This document shows, one piece after another, positions 48,039-60,487 of a stretch of 64,000 bases of DNA. Position 1 is the first letter of the stretch, and each line of letters starts with the position of its first letter. The notes beneath the pieces are model-generated. The model did no database searches. It was given only the letters and a program-made list of their open reading frames with translations, and had not been told where the DNA came from. Source of the stretch: Trichuris trichiura (lineage: Eukaryota > Nematoda > Enoplea > Trichinellida > Trichuridae); assembly GCA_037903355.1 (NCBI GenBank), contig JBAJFE010000014.1:1550001-1614000 (forward strand), read 5' to 3'. The translations under genes were made by a program, and so were the position numbers.

Positions 48039-49726
48039 TTAATTACATTCCATTATAGTATCAGAGGAGAAAGTACGCAGAGGTATTTCTTCAGCGCAAA
48101 AATAGAAGCCATCCTCTTCACTTGATTTCATTTTGAGCAGTTGAATCGCTAAATTCAATTTCTGCAATGATTGATGGTGAAAAAAACCGACTTACATTCC
48201 ACCACCTCTGTACCGAAATGCGTGTCGCTCATATCATCGAAATCTTCCAACTTTATCTTTAAACGTTTCTTTGCCTCCTTTCTTGAAACGTAGGTGAGCT
48301 TAGCTACAGTTAGATGCGGAGAAAAGTTGTCATCCGTAAGTGTTATACCAACATTGCTGAACGACTTAACCAAACATTCTGCAAATGCGCACAGCTTGTA
48401 GAAAGGCAAAATTAATACCTGTGAACACGTATTCAACCGGTACCTCGAATCCATAGCAATTTTGCGAAATTATCGTTTTTTGCAAGCCTTGCGAAGAGAA
48501 CACGGCCTGAAAAACTGCCCAAACCCTGAAATTCCAGACTTAACGATAGTTCTCTCTCGGTCATTTCTTTCACTGCCGCATGGAGCGCAGTCCGCGCGCT
48601 GTGAAAAAAACAGCATGCGCTATTCAGTTAGGTAAACAGCAAAGACTCGTTACTCATGTAGGCAGTGTACTTCATCCAAGCGTAACACAGCTAAAGTAAT
48701 ATGAGCTTTCTTCAAAGAAACGAGAGCCGATTTTGGTAATTTAACTTTTTTCGTGACGCAATCCTGAACAGCTTCAAGTCGTTCTAATATCTGAAAGACG
48801 TAACACCAAACTAGCGCATCTTAAAGCGTATCAACCCTATTTCGTACCGTCTGGTTTTTAACGCGAAACGCAATAAAATAGTTCGGTGGCTTCTTGCTAG
48901 CCTTTCGCGGATGTTTAACTTTCTCCTTCGTTTCCTTCGGCTCTCCCTCTTTAGAAAAACATGACAGCGCTTAAAACGAAATTTCAAAAATGGCAGTCAC
49001 CCAATTGACCTGCTGAAGAATCTGATGTGAACGCGCTTACGGTCGAGAATGGCAAAGATATTACATCCCATGTTTCAAGTTTGCTTTCGTTCAACGAACT
49101 CTGCAAGCCAATTTTGCTCTGCACTCCAGCGCATGTGACTTCCGGATTACCACCGGTTTCGCAGTTCGAATGTATTTCCGCAGCTTTGCCACGTCCGTTG
49201 CAGAGTAGGTCCCATAAATCGTCTGCGGAAAGACTGCGCCGCAATCCCCAGCAATTGGTGTACATTTTTACAGGCTTTCGAAAGAAAAATGACATTCGTA
49301 ATTTTCTATTCCAGCAAAACGGTGAATTTGAAGAAAACAAATCAGATTCAAAAGTAGAAGAAAAAGTGACTACAGCAAGAATACTGATGCGCACGTTCTG
49401 TACTACTTTCAGAAGATTGATTTTCGCCTGGTTTCAAACAGATTTAATGTTTTTTCTGCTGCGCGAATCCAGTTCAAATTTTTGTTACGAAATTTCAAGT
49501 AAAAAAACTTTCAGGATGGAATAATGGAAAAAGTAGTCGCAAGTCGCACAGTCACTGAAAGAAAATCAAAAAAAAAGTTTTCACTTACGCTCCTTTCGCG
49601 TATGCTGAAGTGCAGGTGCTCATTGTAAAATTCAGTACTCCTTCGGTCTTTAGTCAGTGCGCCTTGAGCATTTTTCCGTTGCTTAATTATAATCATGGAC
49701 GTTTTCTCTTTGAAACCTGACGGCAC
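48039..49726 (-). CDS. AKAP7-like 2H phosphoesterase-fold protein
   Basis: Resolved exons: 49589-49726, one ending at 49010 (start uncertain, about 49300-49400), 48848-48948, 48654-48790, 48444-48598, 48206-48378 and 48039-48161. The core reads PNYFIAFRV, then LKKAHITLAVLRL (first HxT motif), FQGLGSFSGRVLFARL, FSPHLTVAKLTYVSRKEAKK (second HxT motif) and a C-terminus with LKMKSSEEDGFYFC. This order matches the AKAP7 nuclear-localisation domain of the 2H phosphoesterase superfamily. Vertebrate AKAP7 gamma has 2',5'-phosphodiesterase activity of the RNase L-antagonist type and binds AMP; both catalytic HxT motifs are kept here. The donor near 48200 is ambiguous (GAG|GT or GTG|GT). ASCC1 is the main alternative, but I see no KH domain. 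Confidence 0.75.
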
Positions 49727-49898
49727 TTCATTTCAGTAAGTAACCAGCTAAAAGTTTGCTTCGCAAAATTAAGTCTATAATATGGCTGCGTAACAGAGCT
49801 TGAATGGTAGATTGCCCTTTTACAGGAGAGCGTTTGAATTAAGCGTTCACGTTGGCAGTATTGCATTGAGTCATTCTTACTTACCGTTCAGCCTGGCT

Positions 49899-50507
49899 TA
49901 CGCGGAATAACAGACTTTGATGCTAAATTTGGGCATTAATTCGAAACAAATTTTTATAAAGTAGATTGTTACCGCCACATTTGGTCAGTAGCGCAATGTG
50001 GCACAAAGCTGGAATTAGTCCAGTGCTTTCCGTCCAAGTTTTATATATACATACCTACATGCGCCTGTAAGTTTTAAATTTCAAGATCAACAAAGGCACT
50101 ATCGTTTACCGTTGCACGAAGCGGTGGCAACGCCTGAACTGCGCGACGTTAAGCAACGTTCATTTCTTTTATCAAGGTTAAACAAAGATAAAAGTGCTCA
50201 AGGCTGACTTTGAAAACTCACTGACAAAAGCGGGAGAAGAATTCTTAGTTACAAAGGCATTAAAATGTTATCATGGGTTGTTGAATCATCAATTAATCCA
50301 ACATTCTGAAAAACTAACGCTAAATGCGTAATGTCCTCCTTTTATGAAATGTAAATATTAGAGGTGTTTATCAGTTCCAGTTTTACGGTACAGTTCGTAT
50401 AGTCTTTTTTGGCTTTATAATTGTAAACTTATTTCTTGCCATCCAATTTTGTTAACTCGCGATTATACCGCTTTGCAATTCGTTATGAATAATAAGGTGC
50501 TGATAAT
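49899..50507. repeat. Dispersed repeat, copy 1
   Basis: Nearly identical to 63381-64000, which is cut by the window end, so the true right limit is unknown. Copy 1 starts TACGCGGAATAACAGACTTT. No open frame, terminal inverted repeat or target duplication was found. A short TATATATA tract here is expanded in copy 2. Confidence 0.9.
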
Positions 50508-51260
50508 TTCGAATTGGCAAATGAGAACAGCTTGTGGTTAATGGTTATCATAGCCACGAACATATGAATATTTTTATCCTTCCTATGAAGAACAAAACAT
50601 ACTGAATCGCTACGCAATAGCCGTGAATAGCCCAGAATGCATGTAAGTACAATTTCCAATTATTAGTTGTTAGGTGGCGATAGAATTAATTATTCTGCAG
50701 GTGATAATTATGCAGATAAGCCCTGAAATGTATATGGGCTGTTTTGTGGAAATATTATTTGCTGCAAAAAGGTTTAATTCTTACAGGGTCAATTTGGTTT
50801 CAAAGTTTTGAAAAGTACTCGTTCTGTCTCCAGCGTTAGAGAGTAGCGGAGTTTAGCACGTGAAGAATGTAAGCCCATCTTCCAAAAAGAGAATTAGGCG
50901 GCGATTTCTAATTTTAAAAATGAACTTTAGTGGAATTTCGTCTCTACAAAGAAAACAATGCACAGCCGAGCACTGATTCGATAACTGCTCTACGACGGTG
51001 AGTAATCGCGATTTCAAGAATTCACCTTCAGTTTTGTCTAACGCCAGCATGTTAGCTAATCTTTAAAAGTGTATACTTTGCGTTTTGGATATCTCATTTT
51101 AAAAAGCTTTGCAACGAAGAGCTTTCATTGTCTACGTAATGGTGAAGTTTCAAACTTGGGGATATTGCCAACACAAAGCTCATACGAGTATTATCCATTG
51201 AATCGCAGCGGTCAGAAAACGTGATTGTGCCGTATGTGACTATATCCAATAAAAAACCCT

Positions 51261-52842
51261 TCATTTTGGAAGTCTTGCTCTTGCTGCTACCACACCGCCT
51301 TCAATTTCGCATTCATTGGTGCCTCTGAGTATTCGAAACAAACCTGAAGTTAAAAATTATACGCTCTTTTTGGAAGTCCCCAATGTTCAGCAAAATATAA
51401 TCCAAAGCTGGGATAAATACAATAAATTTTTCAGTCTGTTATGCAAATGTAATATGCAAATACCTTTTTCTCCAAACGTCTCACTCCAAGAATTCGCTAT
51501 GAGCCAATAGGGTTTTGAGCTTTTACCCCAACCAATTATTCGTACTGCGTGTGCACCAACTGGTTGCGCCCCTGGATGATGTTGATAAATTCCTTAAGTT
51601 CAAATTAATTTTGTAAGGCGGACAAAAGGGTACTTGCCAATGCATACCTTCGGTATAATAAAAGAAGTCGTCATACACAATAAACGCTGCAACTACGGGG
51701 CCGTGCTTGTAAATATCCCGCATGATTTCTTTTTCAGTCCGAAGAGAGTAGCCCTTTTCACCTTAAATCAAGTTTAACAATAACAAACCGTTTCGAGATC
51801 TATTTGTTTTCGAGAAATGAAGTTTCACATCGCTTGGGAAATAAAGCAAATCACCAGCATTTTGCAGGAACGAGTCTGCAGCTCTCAAAACGTCCCTGCA
51901 CCTTCTTCAGGGCTTTTCTTAAAAAACCGGCTGATTTCGCGGCATTGTTCTTGCAAAAAATAACAAACGATCCAATAAGCTTAAATACAGCTTACCGAAA
52001 TAACGATCAGCACTCAGTGGCACTTTGTATCCGTCAGCGCACTGATGTTGACATTTTGGAGTTTCAGCAGTGTTCACACAAGTTGGGCATGGCTTTATTG
52101 TATACGGCTTACATGAATTGTTGGACCCATACGGTCTGCCCGTTGGTACGCCTCGGGTTGCCCAGTAAACGAACGCCATTTCTGGAAACCCACCTCCGCA
52201 TCTGAAATTATTTCCACCAAATTATAAATCCATTCATTCGTCATGAGAACCCGCGCTTAGATTGCTTACCCATCCCCACAAGTTCGACAACAGGAAACAA
52301 GCTCTTCTTCCGAAAGAAATGGCTGAAATCTTCCTTTGCTGGCAATACAGTAACGATCGCTCATTACTGAAGCGGCGGAAACTGCCTAAAGTGACAACGA
52401 CTGTGTCATCTTGGAGCTGTATGTTTAATTGGCTGACCCAGCATGAGCCACAGTTCGATTGATCCTTTATGTAACGTATATTCTTACAATAAGACCATTG
52501 CTTCCGAGCATCGAATTCAGCTGGTAATTCCGACGTGCCATTTGAAACCTCAGCCAAAGCTATTCTTGGCGTCGAAATATTAAGCATACGCCATTTCACA
52601 CCAAGCAATCGTTTTAATGCCGCTTCTGACGCGTCTTTGAAATAAGGATTCATCCCGAACTGAACGCTAATGCGGCATTAGGAAAAGAAAGGGTGATTTT
52701 ATATACTTGCCTTCCAAGTAGGTACAACATCATTATTATTACGCTGTTGGAACTTCTGTTTCAATTTTTCATATTGTTCCTCGTAATATGCAGCAAAAGA
52801 ACACGCTGCAAGCCCAAAAAGAAAGAGAAGCTGGTAATGCAT
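51261..52842 (-). CDS. Cathepsin B-like cysteine protease
   Basis: Seven exons in phase: 52711-52842, 52438-52659, 52270-52385, 51996-52201, 51648-51761, 51464-51592, 51261-51343; 333 aa. A signal peptide ([17 protein letters not shown]) and a short cathepsin B propeptide ([14 protein letters not shown]) precede the mature domain at about [11 protein letters not shown]. The catalytic Cys is in [15 protein letters not shown], His in [12 protein letters not shown] and Asn in WLIANSW, with the oxyanion Gln in KDQSNCG. The [11 protein letters not shown] motif is normal. The occluding-loop region (CKPYTIKPC through TPKCQHQC) is shorter than usual and lacks the adjacent His-His pair. Probably a lysosomal or secreted gut protease. 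Intron 1 starts GCAAGT, a GC donor. Confidence 0.95.
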
Positions 52843-53099
52843 GCTGCCAGAAAGTAAGAGGAAGACTGACAAGCAAACAGCGCAAAGGTAACTTCACTAC
52901 CATCGATGTGTCGCGAACAGTGTCAGTTGAGATAAGTGAATGTCACGTGCATCGAGCATCCTATCTAATCGTCGAGCGGCTCCGTTAGTCATAAATGTTT
53001 CTGCCAGATTCAACTCCAATTTTCCAAATGTAAATTATGATATTAAAAAACTGTAAATGTAACTTCTTGGTACGGGACTATGGATTTTAATTTTACACT

Positions 53100-53240
53100 C
53101 TTTCTTATACGGAATAAAGGTCCGTTTAAAAATTTTAATTTCTCCAGAGCTTTAGGGTCAATCGTGACCCATCTTCATCGGTTTTAAATTATAGATATTA
53201 TCTAGAATTTAAGACCGACTTATAAGAAATAAACTGACAC
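53100..53240. repeat. Degenerate relative of the fold-back family
   Basis: CTCCAGAGCTTTAGGGTCAA and GACCCATCTTCATCGG match the centre of the 33.8-kb element (CTCCGGAGCTTTCTGGTCAA and AACCCATCTTCGGC). The two flanks are only weakly complementary, so this is an old or partial copy. Confidence 0.5.
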
Positions 53241-54300
53241 CCGTTTTGCTACGTCTTTTGCTAGGCTATACATTGAGTCAAGAAAGCTTGTGAACAAGAT
53301 TATCTCCCGTTTTTCTGCCTACTTAAAAAATATATCTTGATTCGAGAATGGAGGATAGGTTTTTTAAATACACAAGAAGCTCATCGACGAAAACCTTGAT
53401 TAGCTCTACATCATTTTCCAGTAAATAAGAATTGTCCTAACTCATCGAGTCTAGTCTAGCAAGCATTTAGAGTCGTTCGTTACAGACCTAGTGACGAAGA
53501 AACGCAGTCGGCTGCAAGCAATCCGACGGGGCGAACTGCGTCTACAAACTGTCCCTATCGAGCCCAACATCGGCAGGCAAGCTTGGTCGCATCTGGGCGA
53601 ACTAAGGAGCTTCCGTTGACTTCTCGGAAAACAGTTTGCAGAAATAAACTGTACAGCTGTAGTTCAGCTTCTGGCGTTGCAACCATTTCAGTCAATCAGA
53701 ACTGGGGGGCCCAGACGCTCGAAAAAATTCACAGGTGGGACCCAAAGGGATTTTCACCTTGACAAACACTGGTTTAAAATCTACTTTTCTTGGCCTCCAT
53801 GTTTACTGTACAACATGGTTTTTGTTCTTCCTGAATTCAAGCTCCTTGGAGTTCGAAGAAAAAATGGCGGGAAAAATAGTAGAGGGAAGTTCCGTTGAGC
53901 AACGGCCCTCGAGGCGGGCACTGGGGATGACGATGCATCGGAACAGGGTGCTAACAGATTTACCTTCAAGAATCATTTCTCTGAATGATTAAGCACTTTA
54001 CGACTAAGTTTACTGAAATCGCAGAAGCGCTAAAATAATTTTTCTGTTGAAATGCTGCTATCATTAATTTTAGTTTGAGTAGTTCTAGTTTTAACCGAAT
54101 GACCAACGCGCCACTGTAGAAATTCATGCTTTTAATCGCTAATGCACAGCATCTTTTCCTGTAGGCGCTGATGTTCATATGCGCAGCAAAAAATGATGTT
54201 CAGGCATTAGTCGCTTTAAGGCGACCAGTTCTTGCGAGTCACAGACCAGTTACTTACAGTCATTAGGCATAAGAACCTGCGGATGAAGTTACTGTTTGGC

Positions 54301-54466
54301 TGTCGCTGCGTTGGCCTGGTATCTGTTCGAGTGTGTGCAACCTACGTATGGGTTGCATAAAGAACAGGTCTTGGGCGACAGAGGCAAGGTAATGTCGCTG
54401 CGTTGGCTTGGTACCTACCTGTTCGAGTGTGTGCAGCCTACGTATAGGTTGCATAAAGAACAGGTG
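54301..54466. repeat. Tandem duplication, two units of 92-bp period
   Basis: TGTCGCTGCGTTGGC, then TGTTCGAGTGTGTGCA, CCTACGTAT and GGTTGCATAAAGAACAGGT occur twice in the same order (from 54301 and from 54393), with a few substitutions. No gene is associated. Confidence 0.85.
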
Positions 54467-55564
54467 GTGCTTCGCCTGAGCGATCCGTCCGTGAACTGGT
54501 AAGTTTATTGTTTTGTTGTCTTAAGATGACAAGTATTATTAATTTTCTTAGGTTGAGTAAAGCGTTTTTTTAGACTTTCGCGTAATAGAAATGCTCCTTT
54601 AACGATCTGCTCGTTTTGCGAACTATGCTTTAGCTTTTTGAGCTTACTCGCGCACAGGCAATTTAAGTAAGGAATCTACGCAGCCGATACGTGTGAGTGG
54701 AGGCCTTGTGCCTGAAGTTATTATTTCCTTGTACTGCTTTCGCATCTTGAGATGCGCTGTTCATATTAGTTCTTTCCAGAAAAAACAGCAAGCCGCCGTC
54801 TGACTGTTGCTGGCGGTTACCTAACTTCGCCTCTACGATCACGTGGCATATACAGTTGAACCTCCTAAGTTGACCACCTCTATATGTCGGCCAACTCCTA
54901 AGTTGCCTGAGTTTTGACCAGTTGGTTTGTCCGCGCGTTAATAAGCGCAGGGACAACCTCCATACATCTACCACCTTCGTGAGTGGGAAGCCGACCGAAA
55001 TATGACGAGTTGACCCTACTTGTATTCTTTCGCGTCGAGCTCAGCTCTATTCATTCGCTTTGCTGGAGCTCAGTGTTTCTCAACGTGGGCCTTGTGGGGC
55101 CCTAGGAGATTTTAGGATTTTAGGGGGGGCTGGAGGATAATGTGGCTGGAGATCGTCCCAATCAACAGTTCAGCGGTAATAAGTAGTGTAGGAAAGTACA
55201 GGTGGCCCTCGTTATACGCGAACTTTTTATCCGCGAGATTCTATACAACGCGATTCGTCCGGCGTGAAATAGTGATGTCATCTTTTTTTGCAAAAACACG
55301 CGCATCGCTGGCTAGCATTATAATTGCAGCAATGTCGTTGCCTGCTTGAGCAACAGCGTGATCGTCTTCCCGGGCGCGAAAGACTTTTTCTTCCTGCAAT
55401 GCTCTCTAACCGTGCACAGTGCTAATGAAGGCTTGTCATTTTTCTGATTGTTCGTTATTGCTTCGTGCGCGTTGTTGATTTCATTCGCCGTGTGCAAACA
55501 TCAGTTTGCCTTTAGCCTGGTGAGTCTGAACTTTCGCGTCGTTTAACTGGTGTCGCATAGGAAC

Positions 55565-57524
55565 ATGGCTGACAGAAGGCAACTAAGTGAACAGAGCGGT
55601 TCCTCTAGGGCTAAGAGACAACGTAGCGTCCTTATTCTTCATGAGAAAGTAAAAGTCCTAGATCTTTTGAAAAGTGGATTGTCATTTACCGAAGTGGGCC
55701 GCAGGATCGGGAAGAATGAATAGAGAATTCGTACGATAAAACGGAAGGAAGCTGAGATTCGAGGAAACGTGTATTTTGACACTTCATTGGCGAAAAGAGC
55801 TGTTGTAGTTCGCAACAAAGTCCTCGTGAAAGCCGAAAAAGCGCTAAGCATTTGGATAGAGGACACGTCGCAGAAGAATGTCCCCGTCGACGGGAAAGTT
55901 ATTCGGGAAAAAACGCTGAGCTTATATGAGCACTTCTCTGGCGTGGTTGCAGAGAACGAGAGAAAAAGGTTTACTGCTAGCAAAGGATGGCTGGCAAAAT
56001 ACGTGAAACGCTTCAACCTAAAGAACTTAAAAATTACTGGGGAAACAGCATCGGCTGATTTCGTAGCTGCCTCGACGTTCCCGAAGGAAATTAAAGAGTT
56101 GGTGGGCCAAAAAGGTTATCTCCCAGAACGAATTTTCAATTGTGACGAGACAGCATTATTCTGGAAGCAAATGCCAAAGCGCACGTACATCCACAAGAGC
56201 GCAAAGCAAGCTCCGGGATTCAAGCCACTGAAAGATCGACTCACTCTTGTGCTCTGTGGCAACGCTGCGGGGCACGTGATTAAGCCTGGCGTTATCTACC
56301 GGACTCGTAACCCTCGGCCGCTCAGAAAGAAGAACCTGGACTGCCTACCGGTTTTCTGGCAGCACGACAAGAAAGCGTGGATGACGGTTACCCTCTTTAC
56401 GGAGTGGTTTAACCAGTGCTTCATTCCTGAAGCGAAAAAATACTTGGAAAGCAATGGGATGGCTTTCAACGTCCTCCTCTTAATTGATAATGCTCCTGGT
56501 CACCCGCAATCCCATTGCTTTGCTAATGAGAACGTCGAGGAAAAATTCTTGCCCGCTAACTCGACATCACTACTACAGCCACTGGATCAGGGCGTCATAA
56601 GATGCGTTAAGGCTGTGTTTCTCAACGTGGGCCCTGGGGCCCCCTTGGGGGGGGGGCCCTGGAGGATAATGCGGCAGGACATTGTTCCAATAAATGGTGG
56701 GCCCTTACAAGGATTAGGGGGGCCCTGACAAGGCCTAGGAGGGTCCTGGGGCAAAAAAGGTTGAGAAACTATGCGTTAAGGCTACTTATACTCGTCTCGT
56801 ATTTGGGAAGCTTCGTGATACCCTCCATGCTAATCCTGATTGCGATCTAACCAGCCTGGGGAAACGTTTCTCAATTGCAGACGCTATCTTCCACATTGCG
56901 GAGGCAGTACACGAGATAAAACCTAGAACAGTCAGCGGTTGCTGGAAGCGGTTTTGGAGAGACGCAGTCAGTAAATGCGACGACTTAGGTGCTATCGATG
57001 AGGAAGTCATGGACATAGTGAATATTGCCAAAGAGTTGGGAGGGGAGGATTTCTCTGACATGATAGAAGATGATATCAGGGAGCACGTAGAAGATTGTGG
57101 AGAACCGTTCACCAACGAGGAAGTCGAGGAACTGATGCAATCACCTAAGGGCAGTGACGACGACGACGACGTCATGGAAGATAAAGAACCTCAAACACCC
57201 TCGGATTGGACGCTGCAAAAGCTTGCCAGTATTTTCCAGCAAGCGCAGGTCCTGAAGGATATGATTGTTGAATACGATCCGTCCATGGAACGTGGCATTA
57301 TGCTTACACGAGGAATAACGGCTACGTTGAAGCCGCTACAGGGTTTATTCGATCAAGCGAAGAAAAGGCAGATACAGCTCCGTATAACAATGTTTTTAAA
57401 TAAAGCTCCGGCAGCTGGGAAGTCTAACACTTTAAGGCGAGAGGCTCTGCAACCAACAAGTTCAAGAAACCGTAAAACCGGCCGTTCTTCTGGGAATTTG
57501 CGCGCACCTACAGAAAGTGCGTAA
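55565..57524 (+). pseudogene. Tigger transposase, disrupted
   Basis: The frame starts at 55565. A TAG at 55721-55723 (codon 53) stops it, and it resumes in the same frame. A CENP-B-type DNA-binding region (VDGKVIREKTLSLYEHF) is followed by the DDE domain: FNCDETALFWKQ, LLIDNAPGHPQ and LQPLDQGVIRC, all three acidic residues retained. A 161-bp hAT MITE interrupts the gene at 56613-56773, just after the third Asp, and the frame continues beyond it (VMDIVNIAKELGGEDF) to TAA at 57522. Two lesions therefore inactivate an otherwise well-preserved gene. CENP-B and the mammalian Tigger-derived genes share this fold. Confidence 0.93.
56613..56773. mobile_element. hAT MITE (161 bp) inside the Tigger transposase
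   Basis: Ends CTGTGTTTCTCAACG and GGTTGAGAAACTATG, with a perfect 8-bp target duplication CGTTAAGG at 56605-56612 and 56774-56781. Both subterminal regions (CTGGAGGATAATG; GGGGCAAAAAAGG) match the ends of the outer hAT, so it is a deletion derivative of that family. Confidence 0.93.
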
Positions 57525-58325
57525 ATTGATTCGTGATGCCCCAAACGTTTCTGTCGTAGACGTTTTGTTCTATGTAGATGGGTTCTGTGTGGTGTTCACT
57601 ATTCCTGCTTAAATACGTGTATGTATTTTTTATTTCCCCTGCTCTGTACCTGTTATGCGCACCAGTGCATCGTTTAGCTCATTAAAGCAAGGTGTTTCCA
57701 AGACGTTTAAGAAAAGAGCATTTTACTTTTACGCTTTCTTCTATCTAACATCCTGGACTATGATGGCTAACCCCATTGGACAAGCGCAGTCTCACTGATG
57801 TCATTATCTCGTAGCAAGATTCCGTAGTACCAAGCTTCAAAGGATCACTAGGTATGATGATAATCGTTCCGGAAAAAATTCAAGGGGACAGGACGAAATA
57901 CGCAGCTAGAATACAAGCTATTTAGCCCTTTTTCATAGGGTACCCTATATAACGCGAAATTCGTTTTACGCGGTAAAATTCTCAAAATCTTGGACGAATT
58001 GTTCGCGTATAACGAGGGCCACCTGTAAAATCGTTTGTACAATATTATCAAAAATGCAATAGAAGGGAACAGGTACCTAGTAAGTAGGCGCGGTTGCTGA
58101 GGTTGTAATTTGAAAGCAATTATCGGTTCTGTTTCTAAGGAAGTGTAATAGACGAAACAGGAGTTGCGCACCAGCAAATGCGAGGAAAGAAGTCTTGAAA
58201 AAAAACGGACCCTCGGTGGTCATTTCACGTTTGCTACCGTAACAGTCTTAGTATTGGCTAAGGAACTGCAATTGCAGTGCGCTCAATTCGCCATTTGGAA
58301 GAAATAAATTTTTACAGATTGATCC

Positions 58326-59998
58326 ATGTCAGAAAGCAAGAAAAAGTGCAGGCAGTACAATGCGGAATATCTTAAGTATGGTTTCGCTGCGTCGCCTGGT
58401 AAAATGCAGGTTCCGATGTGTCTGTTATGTGAGAGGCAGTTTTCAAATGAGTCGATGAGACTCTGTAAGATGGTCAAATGTCTGTACAATATGCATCCAG
58501 ATAGAGCCAACAAGAATCTGGCGTATTTTCAATCGCTCCACGAAAGATTTCTCAAGCGCCTCAGATTGGAAACATCGCTTCCATCGACTTCGAGAACGCG
58601 AGAGCACGATGGCCTGCTTGCGTCATATAATATTTTTTTGCTGATCGCGAAAAGCGGTAAAGCGCACACCATCGGAGAAGAACTTCTGATTCCAGTAATA
58701 AGCGAAGTGCTTAACACAGTATTACATATACCTGCTGCAGACGTAATTAAGAAAGTCTCCCTCAGTAACGACACTGTACAGCGTCGTATCGATGATATGG
58801 ATGCGGATGTAGAGCAAACGCTGTGCGAGTTTCTAAAAAATATGCAATTCTCGCTACAACTTGACGAGTCCATCCTACCCGGCAATGACGCTCTCCTTTT
58901 GGCCTATGTACGATTCATAAAAGCGGAGCAAGTGGTTCAGGAAACGCTTTTCGCGTAGGAATTGATAACTGACTGACACGAGAGGGGAATCGATTCTCCT
59001 CGTCCTAAAAGACTTCTATGAGGAAAAGGAATTACCGCTTTCGAATATAACCGCAGTAGCCACTGATGGAGCGCTGGCGATGACGAGAAAGCAGCGTGGC
59101 TTCATTGCGCATTTAAAGCAAGTCGTGCCGGATATCGTCGCGGTTCACTGTGCGATTCATAGAGAACATTTGGCAGCAAAGCGTCTCAGCAATCGGCTGA
59201 ATTCTTCGTTACAATTAGTAATGAATGCGATCAACAAAATCAAAAGCAATCCGCTCAATGACAGGTTGTTCAGACAGTTGTGCGAAGAAAGCGACGCAGA
59301 ATACAGTCGTCTGCTCCTGCACACCGAGATGCGATGGCTTTCAAAGGGCGCCTGTCTTACGCGGTTTTATTGCCTTTTCGAAGCGGTTGTAGAATTTTTC
59401 TCTTCCCACGGCAATGCCTTGTGTGAAAACCTGAAGAGACGTGAGTCCGACATACTTGGCAGATTTGTATTTTAAGTTCAATGATATGAATCTTCTTCAC
59501 CATGGAGACGAACTTAATCTAATCACGACAAGAGCCGCTGTGTGCGGGTTCGTCAGATAGCTCCCTTTGTTCAGGCGCAATTTGGCACGTAGAGAGCTAG
59601 GCCAGTTTCCAAACCTTTGCGCCTTGCAAGAAAAGGTGGAGATCAAAGATGACGATGTCGAAGCCTACTGTCAGCACCTACACATGCTGCACCATGATCT
59701 TTCCGCACGGTATGAGGATATTCTTGGCATGGAATTGCCAAGCTGGGTAACTGACCCCTTTTCGGCCGCGGAGCTAGAACTACAGGAAGAACTCGTGGAA
59801 CTGCAGGCGAACGAAGAATTAAAGGTGAAATTTTTAAAGAATGGCTACCAAGCCTTATGGCTCCAACGAGGCATTGCAGAATTATACCTAGGCTTATGGA
59901 ACATCGCGCGCAAATTGCTGCTCGCTTTTCCTTCGACATATCTGGCCGAAAGGGGGTTTAGCGTGGTCGCGGACCTCCTGACGAAAAAGAGAAACTGA
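58326..59998 (+). pseudogene. hAT transposase (ZBED5/SCAND3 type), frameshifted
   Basis: Pieces at 58326-58958, 59080-59475 and 59567-59998 lie in three frames. The first has the zinc-finger pair (VPMCLLCERQFSNESM) and the conserved LQLDESILPGNDALLLAYVRF. The second carries VHCAIHREHLAAKRL and LLLHTEMRWLSKGACLTRF, diagnostic of the ZBED5/GTF2IRD2-like branch. The third holds the hAT C-terminal dimerisation region (FPSTYLAERGFSVVADLLTKKRN). A TAG at about 58956 and at least two frameshifts make it inactive. Confidence 0.93.
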
Positions 59999-60487
59999 TT
60001 GCAAATAGCAAAGCGAAGAGACCTGCGACTGCGCCTCACACTAATTTCATGCCGAACGTCCAGAAGTTAGTTTCGTCGCGATAAATCCAGCCGTTGCATT
60101 TGCTTATTCGGCGATACGCAGAGGTGCCATAAAGCTATATATAGGAATTGCATTGCCCCTTTTTCACGAACGCAGTCCAAGCTCTTGCGAACGGTAATAA
60201 AGGCTGAAAACGGATACGACAAGTGCCGGCAACTTTTCCGCAGCGAAAGAAATACCAGTTAACTTTGCAGGTGCTGAGCGAAGATCAGGTGAACTACAAG
60301 CATGCGCTTTTCGCTTGACCGCGGCAGATCGTCAAACATCACCGTAAGGTCGCTACACGAGATCAACGGGCGCCTGCCATGCGTCCAGCCCGTGTTGGAG
60401 TATAAGGGACCAATCAGCGTTGACCAAACCGTCCTGCGCCATCTGGGGGCCCTGGGGCAAAAAAGGTTGAGAAACTATGGTTTAGAG

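Larger units (their letters stand above)
55199..58025 (+). mobile_element. Tigger (pogo superfamily) element, 2,827 bp, nested in the hAT
   Basis: Terminal inverted repeats CAGGTGGCCCTCGTTATACG (55199) and its exact complement ending at 58025, each bounded by TA (55197-55198 and 58026-58027). It contains a single transposase gene that has been inactivated. It inserted into the 5' non-coding part of the hAT. Confidence 0.95.
55071..60479 (+). mobile_element. hAT-superfamily transposon (ZBED5/SCAND3-like), interrupted by Tigger
   Basis: The left end is CAGTGTTTCTCAACG (55071) and the right end GGTTGAGAAACTATG (60479), an imperfect 15-bp terminal inverted repeat typical of this hAT branch. After removing the Tigger (55199-58025) the element is about 2.6 kb and holds one broken transposase. 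The flanking 8-mers differ (CTGGAGCT and GTTTAGAG), so no target duplication survives; a later rearrangement or a misjudged end is possible. Confidence 0.78.

Noticed and set aside
54850..55030. Possible further pogo-type MITE (CAGTTGAACCTCCTAAGTTGACC)
   Set aside because: Only one terminal repeat is visible; no complementary end or TA-bounded right edge was found.
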